NCBI GenBank assembly: GCA_031216445.1
Contig: CM062213.1
Span: 11,037,501 to 11,101,500, forward strand
Reading direction: 5' to 3'
DNA from: Lateolabrax maculatus
Lineage: Eukaryota > Chordata > Actinopteri > Acropomatiformes > Lateolabracidae
Length of the DNA: 64,000 nucleotides
This document shows, piece after piece, positions 1 to 11,800 of the stretch (position 1 is its first letter; the number at the start of each line of letters is the position of its first letter). The notes below the pieces were generated by a model that searched no databases, was not told the DNA's origin, and saw only the letters and a list, made by a program, of their open reading frames with translations. The position numbers and the translations under genes were made by a program.

Positions 1-692
1 GTTTCTGTCTCAATCTGTTAAAAACAGTTTTGTACAGACTTTACTGGAGTATTTCCATGTTGTACTTTAAACTTCTTCTTTTCTACATTTCAAAGGAAAT
101 TTTGAACTTTTTACACCATTACGTTTATTTGACAGCTGTAGTTACTAGTTATTTTCAGATTCAAGTTTTAAAGACAACACATACTGTATGATCAGTTTAT
201 GAAACATCATATAAATTAAACTATCCAAATAACGCAGTTACAATTAGGCCAACTAAATGTACAACATTAAAGTCCTGCTTACATGTAAAAGTCTTAATAT
301 TAATGATTCAATAAACGGGGACCATCCCTTTGATGCTCTAAGTATATATTGTACTTTTATTAAGCAGCCTAAATTTGTAAATTCAGGACTTCTACTTGTA
401 ATAGAGTATTTTTACACTATGGTACTTCTACTTTTACTAAATAATAATATTAACAATAATAATTATGATGATACATTTTATTTAATGGCACCTTTCATGG
501 CACTCAAGGTCACCTTACATCATATAAAATCAGTAGTAAAACATGTAATAAATGACAAAGCAGCAGTAAAAAAAAAAACATCAGTAATAATCAGTTATAA
601 CAGCAGTAATAAAACAACAAAGGCATGCACTAAGCAACAGAGCATAGCTCAGCAATGAGTTATGAGTAAATGATCTGAGCACTCTTACATCA
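1..692. mobile_element. Teleost non-autonomous DNA-transposon-like repeat, copy 1, cut by window edge
   Basis: From the first bases, phrases such as ACTGGAGTATTTCCATG, TTTGACAGCTGTAGTTACTAG, ACTTGTAATAGAGTATTTTT and AAATGATCTGAGCACTC follow, in order, a repeat I recognise as very common in teleost genomes. It is rich in 'acttttacttaagtaaa' phrases. A ~200 bp A/T-rich stretch near 440-660 interrupts the copy. The opposite-orientation copy at 19543-20015 supports the repeat assignment. Family and superfamily name are not assigned; comparison with a repeat library would settle them. There is no coding capacity: the open frame at 257-658 lies inside the repeat. Confidence 0.65.
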
Positions 693-1019
693 CTGGTAGA
701 AGGTAATAGCACATTTGCCTTTCTTCAAGTGCAATATGTCCTTCGTTTCTCCCTTTCATTTTATTAATAATTTATTGTTCATATATTAATTATGAGTTTT
801 ATTTGATTATTCATTGTTTAGCAGCGGGGAAAGGGCTTGCTCACACAGTGTGCACATCCTCACTGGGTTTTTGTGGCGATGCTGACTAAACCTCAACTCT
901 CTATTTTTGTATTATTGTGTATTCCCCCCCCCCCCCCCTGTGCATCCCATGCTGCTCTCCTGACAGGCCAGCGTTGAATGGCTTGCATTTATTTTTTTTT
1001 ATCAATTGAAAGAGGGATG
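693..1019. other. Intergenic, no gene seen
   Basis: A/T-rich sequence between the repeat and the CpG island. It contains a C homopolymer of about 14-15 at 925-939. No coding or RNA gene is supported. Confidence 0.6.
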
Positions 1020-1500
1020 ACGAAAGCTGCGTCAGACCCACGCTTCCTCAGGTAGGAGTGGATAACCTTGACGAATCGGCGCGCATCTTCTGCCCCCTTT
1101 CCCCCCCCTCGGCGTCCCACCTTCCCGTGCAGGGACGCTGCGACGGCCGGAAGTCTGCAACAACAAGTGAGCGGCGGACGATCGTTTGTCATTGTTGATA
1201 ACGAGCGGCGCTCTGTGCGTCACGGTGCGCCCCGGACCCTCCGCCCTGCATGCCAACTGTAGGCAGAGCAGCATGTGATCCTCCGTCCGCCAGTGTCCTG
1301 CGAGCGCTCAGTCAGTGACACACCGACACACAAGCGCTGCCCAGCGTCCGCAGCTTCCCTCTGCGTGAGTAGTAGACGAAGGACATTGTTCATCGGTTCT
1401 CACGGTGAGGAAGACTTTTATTCTAACACCCCTCCACTGTGCATGTCTTTTTTCACAGGAAAAAACAGCGCGATGGGTGTTCTCACCTGGATCTGAAAAG
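1020..1500 (+). promoter_or_regulatory. slc6a17: CpG-rich promoter and probable non-coding first exon of slc6a17
   Basis: A sharp rise in G+C and CpG against A/T-rich surroundings marks a CpG-island promoter. A good splice donor, GTGAGT, begins at 1365, so a non-coding exon ending at 1364 could splice to the 5' UTR acceptor at 4782/4783. The transcription start cannot be read from sequence. The overlapping short open frames on both strands at 989-1496 look like chance frames in G+C-rich DNA. Assignment to slc6a17 is an inference from position and strand. Confidence 0.5.
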
Positions 1501-4500
1501 ATGCAGACTGTTTATTTCTGCAGAAAGTTCACGGGGAAGAGTTTCGGCTGCCTTGTTTTGGGTCTTAAACGCAGATAGACGCCGGCTTCGGGCCATGCGG
1601 AGTTGTCCGTAATCGTGCACGGTTTGCGTCGTGTGAGTAAATTTGCTCTAGTTTCCGCAGAGGTCGTGAAATAATCGCGTTTGACCTTGATTGTGTTTAA
1701 AAAAGTCGCGGCGTCACTCGGGATGAGCGGTAAAATCAGAGAGGGCACAGCGCTGGGGCTATCAGCATCAGCACCAGATGTGTCACCTGGTGTTCACATT
1801 GAGTGATCCGGGTTGTGGTGTTGATTGGTGAGGGCATTCACGGGCCTTACACGACCTGCACCTGTTCTGTGCAGCTGTATATCACAGTTAAAAGAGTTTT
1901 TTTTTATGGGAAAAGTACTTTGTATATTGATGTCCTATCCTTTACATTTACACTGTTTCATTTTTAGGGCTCTGAGATCTAATGGTGAAGTCAGTGAAGT
2001 GGGAATGTGTTGGTTGGTAAAGGTTTTAAACTTTTGTCATTTCCATTGTGAAACAGCTGATTAACCACTAACTGTGTTCAGACCTGTAAAAGAGGCTGGT
2101 AGGATCAGTAATCAATAAATGAACAAGTGTGGACATTTAAGCGGGATTACCGAAGTCGATACCTGCAGGGTCTGCTGTTCCTGTTGGTCACATGTTATAT
2201 TGTGTTTCTGGAAGTGGGTGGAAACCTCACTACTTTCTATTCAAATATGACTGATATGTGATATGTGATATGAATATGCATATCTATCACGGGTAATACA
2301 CAACACCATGTAATGACTGCGACAGTGAAAACAGTGGCGTGTAAGAGCATGTGTTCACAGTTGGGAATTAACTTGGGACCTTATTGGTGCTAGAAAGTTA
2401 CGAGTGTGAAGCAGGATTTCTTAACAGAGATTTCTATGCAAACAGATGCTCACATGGCAATAATGAAGTGCTATAATAGGTGTTCTTCAAGTGTGAGAAA
2501 GATCATCAGTATTAGTCATTCAGATATGCTGCTTTTAATACATTATGATTACACATTTTGAATGGTATATCTTGGTTATAGCTGAGGTGATTAGTCAATT
2601 AATTGATTAGTTTCAAGCAGAAATACCAAACTATTTATTTTCCAGACTCTCAGTTGTGAGGATTTTCTGATTTTCTTTGTCATTTGCAATTTTGGATCTT
2701 TGTTCGCACAAAACAAGCAATTTGATCATCAACTTCAGCTCTAGTCTTGGTTCATCCATTCTCATGTGCAAGAACATCACAACGTCACAACAGAAGATGG
2801 TTGCATGACCAGCTGTTTTCCTGGACATTACAGCAAACATCATATATTTCCTAAAATAAACTATATCATTGTTTTCCCAATGCAGAAAATGATTGTATTT
2901 TGCACCCCCTGCCGTGGATGTGACATTTGTTCAGATTAAGCAAAGTCCAAACCATTTGGTTTTAGTAGAAGTTGTGTACAGTATTTGAAGTAAAGAAATG
3001 CCCTGCATATATGCATGTTTTCCCTTGTTATGAAGCAGAATCTCTGATTATACAAGAAAGAGAATAAATATTTATATAGTTTGGTTATATAGTTGTGGGT
3101 AATAATAAAAAATGTAGATTTTCCCAGGACTAAGCCATGATGGACACAGGAGAAAAATAACATTGCAGGCTTACCAAAGGCTTTTTCCTGCCATGGAAAA
3201 CATGCCTTTACTGTGGTATAAAAGTGCTCCCCACAGGCAGACTCTTGGCATCGACTGGGGTCGTCTGAACTGTATGTTTTGGGGATTATTGGTTGGGTGA
3301 GTTGATGTGTTTTCATTTCTCGGTGTTGGCTGGATGATGCAGCCTCTGATTGATATTACGTGTCTTGTATACTGTAGGATGGGATTGAATGACAAGACAG
3401 AAAAGCAGCACTGGGGGCTTTACAGTTAATGCACACAGGATTATGAAGACTTGTGAATTGCTGTGGATTATTGCATCATAGGCTCATCTTGACATGCACA
3501 GAGGAGGAAATCTGCCGTGGGTTGAAAAAGGGAAAAAAAGGAAACAAATGCACATTCTGAGCACAAATTAAGGAGTTTTGGAGTGTTTGCAGCTTTCTGG
3601 TCACCGAGCTCTGAGAATGTGTGTGTGGAGTTTGGGTGATTTGTGGAGAATCCGCTGGTAGTAACAGAGTTTGTTTTAGGCTGATGTAAGCAGTGAGTGT
3701 TGTGACGACGAAGGCTCATGTGCATCACTGCTGTTGCATCACACTCGAGGTGCAGCATCATCAATAAGCCCCAGTTCTCTACTGTTTCCTTTAGACGTAA
3801 ATTTTCCTTCTGCCTTAACAGGACTTTGGTGATTTGATCAGTTACTAACAACACAGAGAATCAAAAATTGTGCATTAGTATTTATTTTTTTATCTTTTCC
3901 TCCAGCATGTGAAACAATGTTCAAATAACATACAAGCTTTGCAGTTTTGCATTTCAGTGGACGGCAGATTTTTATAATGGAGAAATGATTCACTCAATAA
4001 GTAATGAGCCTACACAGGGGCTTGTGGTGTGGATCAAGAGAACACATGACGGCACTTCATCCAAAGCATCATGTTCACTTCCTCCCTCCATTGCGTTTGG
4101 GTTGAACCAACCACTCCCTGAAAAAGGGGTGAGGATGGATGTTACTGCAAGGCTTCAGAGGATTAGGGGATTTAAAGGAGGAAAAAAAAAAGCTTCACTA
4201 AAGTTAAGCTTCGCAGAACAGGGAAATTAAATAGAACAATTTGCAGGATTGGGAATTTTTTGGAACCAAAAACATTGCATGAGAGACAAAGAGCTGTGGT
4301 GTTTTGTTTTGTTTTTTTTGTTTTTTTTTTTTATTTAGTTTTTTTCCATTGTAAAAATGTCTGTTCAAGTCCCTACAGACTTTTTTTTTTTCAGATTTTT
4401 GAAAGAATCAGGTTAAGTTAACACACAGGTGTGATGAATGGTCTCCTGTCTTTATGTTGACATCCTTCATGACTCTTGAGAGGCATAACCATGTGTTACT

Positions 4501-4782
4501 CGAGTGTCTTATTACAGGCCTAACCAAGCACTAAATGGAGGAATAATTGTGTCAGCAACTGTGTGAAGTGTTATTTAAAGATCACAGCCAGGAAAAGGCA
4601 GCTTAAAATGACTGTACATTAAATGAGCCTTGTCAGGGGCACGAACCTGAAAAAATCCTTTATTTAAAATGTAGACTATTTATGAGATTTTAGTCTAATA
4701 ATAGAACATTATTACATTTTTATTTTGATTATGTCCTTGAAGCACAATTTTCTATTTGACCTTTTCTGTTTTTCTGATGCAG
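1365..4782 (+). other. slc6a17: Probable 5' UTR intron of slc6a17
   Basis: No conserved coding exon is seen. It holds one degraded transposon-like copy (2575-2850) and T-rich runs near 4300-4390. The acceptor TTTCTGATGCAG ends at 4782, starting the exon that carries the ATG. Confidence 0.5.
2575..2850 (-). mobile_element. Degraded teleost DNA-transposon-like repeat ('ATTAATCGATTA' family)
   Basis: Phrases such as TTAGTCAATTAATTGATTAG, TGAGGATTTTCTGATTTTC and ACAAAACAAGCAATTTG match, in order, the inner part of a repeat I know to be abundant in teleosts; its ends carry 'agggctgcaactaacg'. Related fragments lie at 26069-26290 and 36540-36690. The copy is old and incomplete. Library name not assigned. 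Confidence 0.55.
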
Positions 4783-4947
4783 GACTGAGTTCCAGACCTG
4801 AAACCCAGAGGTCACTCTTCAGCATCTTATAGCAACATCCATCCATCTCTTCTACACTCTCTGCCTGTATCACTTCTTCCTGTTCCTACCAGATTCTGTC
4901 TCGCTTTCTCTTTCTCTCTCCACCCCCACCCCCTTCCCGGGCCCCCG
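4783..4947 (+). other. slc6a17: slc6a17 5' UTR part of the ATG exon
   Basis: The acceptor ATGCAG at 4777-4782 is followed by C/T-rich leader sequence up to the ATG at 4948. The ATG is chosen because it starts the conserved MPKNSKVTQRE N-terminus. Confidence 0.6.
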
Positions 4948-7900
4948 ATGCCGAAGAACAGCAAGGTGACGCAGCGCGAGCAGAGCCATGAGCACGTCAC
5001 AGAGTCCGTGGCTGACCTGCTCGCACACGAGGAGCCACTCGACTACAAGAGCAGCTCCCTGAGCGTCGGAGGGGCCGCGGGGAAGAAGGCCCCGCAGATA
5101 GAGGTGCCCGAAAATGATGGACGCCCCGCCTGGAACAGCAAACTGCAGTACATCCTGGCCCAGGTGGGCTTCTCTGTGGGCCTGGGGAACGTGTGGCGCT
5201 TCCCTTACCTGTGCCAGAAGAATGGAGGAGGTGAGTGTGTTGCATTAGTCAAAGCTGCAGTGTTGCACAAGGCAAATTATCACATTTACTGTCACTGTAC
5301 TCCCACAGTGGTGGGATGTTATCATGACTCTTTTTTCCTATTAATAAACACTAATGGCATCTGAATATATAAAAAAATGGAGTAATACAAGGTACAAAGT
5401 AAATGGACTAATCACATAAAAAGTCTAAACATAGTAACTTCAAGTGTTTTTTCCATGAAGTGGAATGTGTAAAAACAAAATAGTTTTCTGTGTGGATGTG
5501 ATTCACATTTAAAATTACATTCATACAAATGTTTAACTTTCTTTCCACCATTGCCTTTGACACAAGCGCTAAGCAATATTTCAATATTATATTTTATCAG
5601 CTTCAGTAGAATTATATTGTGATAGTATGATAATGCCATGTTATGGTTTCTGTTATCCAAATTCATTATTCAAAAAAAAAAATGTAATTAAAAACTGACA
5701 AGACTTGATATGGAAGTTATTGTGTATGGAAGTACTTTTTGCATGTTTTGTGTTTTTGCATATTTTTTTGCATATCACGATATGCATGTATATATGGTAA
5801 ATAAATATTTTTGTGTTAACACTGTCATATTGATTTTCACAACATTGCTCAGCCCTCTTAGACACAAGTGATTCGTTGTTGAAATCATTCAGAAACAAAT
5901 ATGAAGTGTATGAAGTACACATTTGCTCAGCTTCTTGTTTCGCTGCCTGTCTAGCTGTTTATCTTTAGTAGCTCAGTAACCCCGACCAGCACAAACTACA
6001 GTGTGCCTCTTCCATTCAGCACAGAAGTGCCAAGAGAGCCGATGTATTGTGCAGAAAACAGTCTAAATATAGCTGCACTATTGATTACTACTGCCGGCAT
6101 GGAAGGCCAAGCTCAACTGATACTCTGGTAAACAGAAAAGAGTTCGATAAAAAAATTAATGTAACTGTATAGTGATGAGGATTTTTTTTTTCGTTTTTTT
6201 GTCTGGGGTGCATGTAATAATCCGAGGTGTACACAGTGTAAACCTGTGTTCAGAAAAAAAACAAAAAAAAAAACAATCTTGTTATCATGGATTGATAGAC
6301 ATCCGACTGCTTATGTCGCTTTAAGTCTTTGATGTTTTTGTGTTAGCTGCTTAACTGCCCGTGTCTATTTTACTGCATAGGCAGGATTTATTGCCTATAG
6401 ACAGGATTTACTGACAGTAGACTCCCAGACCAGTTAGGTTATGTGACCTGGCGAGAGGCCATTTTTCACCCTGTAATTCTTCTGTCTGGCAGCCAATTAC
6501 AGACACATTAAAGGTCTGTGTTGTTTGGGAGTTATCGCTGTGTGGGCTTCTCTCTCATTTTTGTTTATTCTCTTCCTTGTCATGTCTACATCCTCAATCA
6601 TTTCTCCCTCCATTGTCACATCTGTATCTCTCAGACAGCAGTTTTAAATAACCTGTGATGGAGTGGATCTGCGTGAAGTTGATTTTTAAGATCCTGGCAA
6701 AGGCCCAAAACCTCTCACTACATTTAACCTCACTATCCTCTCTGTTTCTTGATTTAGCCTTTCACCTCCTCTCTTCTCTCTGCCTCATTACTCCACCCAC
6801 TATCAAATGTGTGTGCCACTGTATGTAATTCCTACTTTTGATGTATTAATAGTGGTACATTTCTGCCTGCTATAAGTCCCGGATGATGATTCACCCTTCG
6901 CACATAAAACACAGTTGCATCCTGATTATGCCTCTCTGGATTAAGCTGCAAAGGGACAAATTTAGACTTCCATCAATTTTAAAATGAAATTCAAAGAATA
7001 TTCGTCAGTGCAGCCGAGGACCTTGGGATGGCTGGTTAAATATATCTCACTGAATCACATTATTTTGCAAGAGAAACTGATGCGAAATTGTTGCTGGTAT
7101 TAAACATTGTTCATACCTATCACATTGTGTAAGGACCACACCACTACAGTATATTTGCATGTTTTAGTCCATTTACTACAAATATGATACCAAAAAAGTA
7201 TAAACCCCCTATTTAATGTGATGTAATCTAATACACAAAATACAATATAAAGTTGAAGAGGAGGCCTACAGTTTCTGTTGTATTAGATTGCGTTATATTG
7301 AACATTTCTAATACTTTTGGTCTTCTGTCAATGTGGTAGACAAAATTTTAAAATCTGATTACAGTCTAATACAACAGCACCTCATACTACAGCTTCAAAA
7401 CATGGAATTTACTGTAATTTAGGCTACAAACAAACAAGGAAAGTACTGGTCTCAACAAAAGCTGAAGCTGAAAACCGGCAGCCTTATACAGCTAGCACAC
7501 TGTTATTCACACTTATTATTCTTTTAGAAATTCCTTTTGTGTCTGCGGCAATTGTCAGACAAATACAACAACAAAAGTCACTGTTTTTCAGTGTCAGTTT
7601 GCCAATCAAACATATTGCTTCTCCCAGTTTCTGCCATGTCTCCATTTTTGTTTAAATTGTACAAATTGTCACATTTGCCTTGAAAGGCTTCATACAGTGT
7701 ACAGTATAAGCTCAATAAGCCGCCCTGTTTTTCAGGTGCCTATCTGGTTCCCTACTTCATCCTCCTGCTCATCATTGGCATCCCGCTCTTCTTTTTGGAG
7801 CTGGCTGTGGGTCAGAAGATCCGACGAGGGAGCATTGGGGTCTGGAACTACGTCTGTCCCAGTCTGGGCGGGATAGGGATGTCCAGTCTGATGGTAAGGG

Positions 7901-8807
7901 AAAAGGGCATTGAACTGATTTTTATTTTATGTTTTTCTTTAATTGGTGTAAATCAGAATCATCTAACCATAAAACATACACTGGATAATACTTCTTTTGT
8001 TGCACTGTAGCTGTTAAAGGCTCTAATGGCGCCTCAGAAAAGCGGTTTGACAGCAGCGTGGTAGAAAGACAAAGCGTTGGTCCTCTGATAAGAATCAGGG
8101 GAGGTTGTAATGGAGGAACAGCTGTTAGACCCTGCAGTTAAAAGGAAGCACATCTGCTGAATGTGCACCAGTTTAACAATTAAAAAAAACAAGCCACTGC
8201 TCTGTCTGTGTGATTTATGAAGGTGCCTTTCTCTGCATGAGAAAATACTTCTATTTATCTATCTGTCTATCTATGTGTATATCTGTCTATCCATCTATCC
8301 AAGGAAAAAAAAAAACATAGTCTGATCTTTAATTCAAATGAAGTATGGTTTTGTGTGTCTTATCTTAGCATTTAATAACCATGAAACTGATATGGCAATG
8401 AGCCGGATAAAGTTACAGGAACATCTGGCGTCACCACACAGTCTTCACACTCCCTCAGCCTCTCTTGGGTTTATGGGAGGTATTGACGTGTTTGAGAGTG
8501 AAAGGTAGCATTTCTTTAGAGTTGCACGGCTGGCGCAGAAGAAGCTATAAATATCTCGTAGAAGATCAGTGTTGAAAAGAGAGCACTTTAATTATTCATG
8601 CTTTCCACAGCCTTATTTAGCTTCTGAATGTCCTGGCTGGCATCACTGCTCGAAAGACTGACAGCAACATGGGACATGCACAAAGCATGCTGCCTCATTT
8701 GCATACTTGTCTCATGTTGTACTGATCTTATTATACAATTTAGTGGAGGTATAAAATGTGACACCTTATATTTCTTTATCTGTAATGTATACAGCCGTTT
8801 ACATCTG

Positions 8808-8848
<41 letters not shown>

Positions 8849-11800
8849 TTAGGTGTGTGGCTTTGTGGGTCTCTACTATAACGTGATCATCGGCTGGAGC
8901 ATCTTCTATTTCTTCCAGTCCTTCCAGTATCCTCTTCCATGGAGCGATTGTCCAATCAGAAAGAATGGGACACTTGCCAGTGAGTGACATTTAATACTAA
9001 CTCACAGACAGATAGGCTACATACAAAGCCTATAAATAGAGGCAATTTACTTTAAGGTACTTTGCATAAAGCGATTAAATGCTTTAGAAGAATATTTACA
9101 AACGCAATGAAGAGAAAAATAAAATTGATTAAAGAATGAAATTAAATATAATAAAACACAAATAGACAAAACAAGACTAAGAGTCTACAGCCACGCTGTG
9201 AGGCAGTGCTAGATTTGACAGGGACTACACAGTTGGGTGTGTTTATATGTAAAATCATTAGGAAGTTGGTTCCATTGTGAACAGAAAGGTAGTTAAATGC
9301 AGACTTGATGTAATGTGAACAACTGGGTTTATTCTTCAAGCACATAGGAAATGTATTTTAGCTCCAGGCCATTAAGTGGTTTATAACGCTGACAAGTCAA
9401 ATGCCATTACAGTAGATGAATGCTTTCATTTAATATCAAGAGTGCTTACATTTTCAGGATTATGTCATGTTTGGAACAATATCCATTTGTGTCATTACTA
9501 TGGTCAGCCTTTGTAATAGTATGTAGGCTATATGGTTCTCACAATAATACCTTAATAGGACACCATCCCACAAGCTTTAGGATTAAATTTGCCTTGCATG
9601 AAGCCCTGCAGCCTCAGTCTATCGACACACTGACGGTAAGCAGATCAGACAAACTGTGTTAACTTCCTTACAACTTTCTGTCCCGACTTCGAGGACATAA
9701 CCAGATTAAAACCCTCTGGAGTTTGATTAGAGGCGATAATAACATAACCCTGGGGCAGCTGAGAAACACTCGGCATGTGTATGACTCAGCAAGGCTGATG
9801 CTGCTGGCAGAAAGACGGGGAGCAGAGATCCAGGCACTCAGACTGAAGGACGCTCATGCTGCAGGACAGCACCTGAGTGTAAAATATTTCACTGGAAGGA
9901 CAGTAACACTGTATTTGTGCTTGTCACACATCTGTATCCAGTGTGAGAGACAAATCATCAAGGTGGAACCAGACAGTAATAAATAAATAATGACTTTAGT
10001 AGAAGTAATCTTGATTTCATCAGATTTAGATTGTCGTGTATCTATAAAGAGCTTTCCCTGCATCTGTATGGGTTTATGTGTCCGTGTGTTTTGTGTATGC
10101 ATCCGCATAAATAAATCTGCCCCAAGCTGCAATATAATGTGCAGAATCATAACAGTGCTGACTCTAAACTCAGCCACACACAGTATATATAATTTCCCCA
10201 AGGTAACAAAGGATATATTGTGTGCACTGTAAAATGTCTCAGGTGTTGTGAAGTGGAGTGTCATGCTTTGCATACTAATCACATGATGACCTTGTTTTGC
10301 TCACTTTACGTCTGAGAGGTGTAAACCAGCAAAGAATTGAGATATTGACCCTGAGCAAACATTCTCAATCTCATTATATTTCTCCTTCTGCCCTCTCCGC
10401 GACATCCAAACCTCCCTGCTGCATCTTCACACCTATTTATTTTCCGTCATTATCACCCACACTAAAGCTCCGTCTCCTTCTGTCTGCAAAACATACAGTT
10501 GTGGAGCCAGAGTGTGACAAAAGCTCGGCTACGACTTATTTCTGGTACCGTCAGACTCTGAACACCACCAGCACCATCGCAGAGAGCGGCGGCCTCAACA
10601 TCAAAATGACCCTCTCTCTGTTCGTGGCCTGGATCATCGTCTGCCTCGCCGTCATCAGAGGGATCGCCTCCTCCGGGAAGGTAGTGGAGAGGATGGATGA
10701 CATGATGAGAGAAAAATATGAAGGACACCACTGGTTCCCTTTCCCTGAATGTTTGTTTTCCCGCTTAACTTTCACAGGTGATGTACTTCAGCTCTCTTTT
10801 TCCCTATGTGGTGCTGTTCTGTTTCCTGGTCAGGGGTTTAATGCTGAAGGGATCAGTGGATGGTATCGCTCACATGTTCACTCCCAAGGTGAGACTGACA
10901 GAACTGCTTCCTCCCGGTATTTTTGATCAGCCATGTTGAAAAGTGCTCAATACTAAAAAGTTATACACGGACTTTCTCTCTGTCTGTCTCTCACAGTTGG
11001 AGAAGATGCTGGAGCCCCAGGTGTGGAGGGAGGCAGCCACCCAGGTCTTCTTCGCCCTGGGTCTGGGGTTTGGAGGAGTCATAGCCTTCTCCAGTTACAA
11101 TAAGATCGATAACAACTGTCATTTTGATGCAGTGCTCGTCTCTATCATTAACTTCCTCACCTCCATTCTGGCCACTCTGGTGGTGTTTGCTGTGCTGGGC
11201 TTCAAGGCCAACATCATGAATGAAAAGTGTGTCGTAGAGTAAGTTGTTTGTCCTTCAGCACCATTCGTACTGTATGTGGGCCATAAAATCTTTAAGCCAA
11301 AAAATGAAAGCAAAAATGCAAAAGAAAGCTTGACCATGTCAGCCAGTTTTTTGCATTTTGGGTGAGCTGAAGCGACAAGAAACCTGTTAAAACAAGCAAC
11401 CAATCTAAAAGCAAAAATATTAGTTAGAGTAAAAGTATGAACATTTATACTTCCTTAAACGCCATAATTTAAGTTTGCTTGTATTAGTTTAGCTTGATGT
11501 CTTTGTTTAGCTGTACGTGTGTGTATCATCCAGTAAATGTGTTTTCTGCACTGTGTTGACAGCTACTGAGAACAAGAGTTTAATTCCTTGGATATGTAAA
11601 CACACTTGACCAATAAAGTTGATTCTGAATCTGTTCTTTTATCCCTGTAGCAATGCAGAGAAGATCCTGGGATACCTCAACTCTAACGTCCTGAGTCACG
11701 ATCTGATCCCTCCACATGTAAACTTCTCCCATCTCAGCACATCAGACTACGCCGAGATGTACGGCGTCATCAAGACGGTGAAAGAGGACAGCTTCGACCA

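Noticed and set aside
989..1496. Overlapping short frames on both strands in the first CpG island
   Set aside because: G+C-rich DNA gives chance frames. None resembles a protein, and the position fits a non-coding first exon.
10297..10926. A 209-aa open frame treated as one gene
   Set aside because: It reads through intron, two slc6a17 exons and the intron between them. Splice signals at 10499, 10680, 10778 and 10888 define the real exons.
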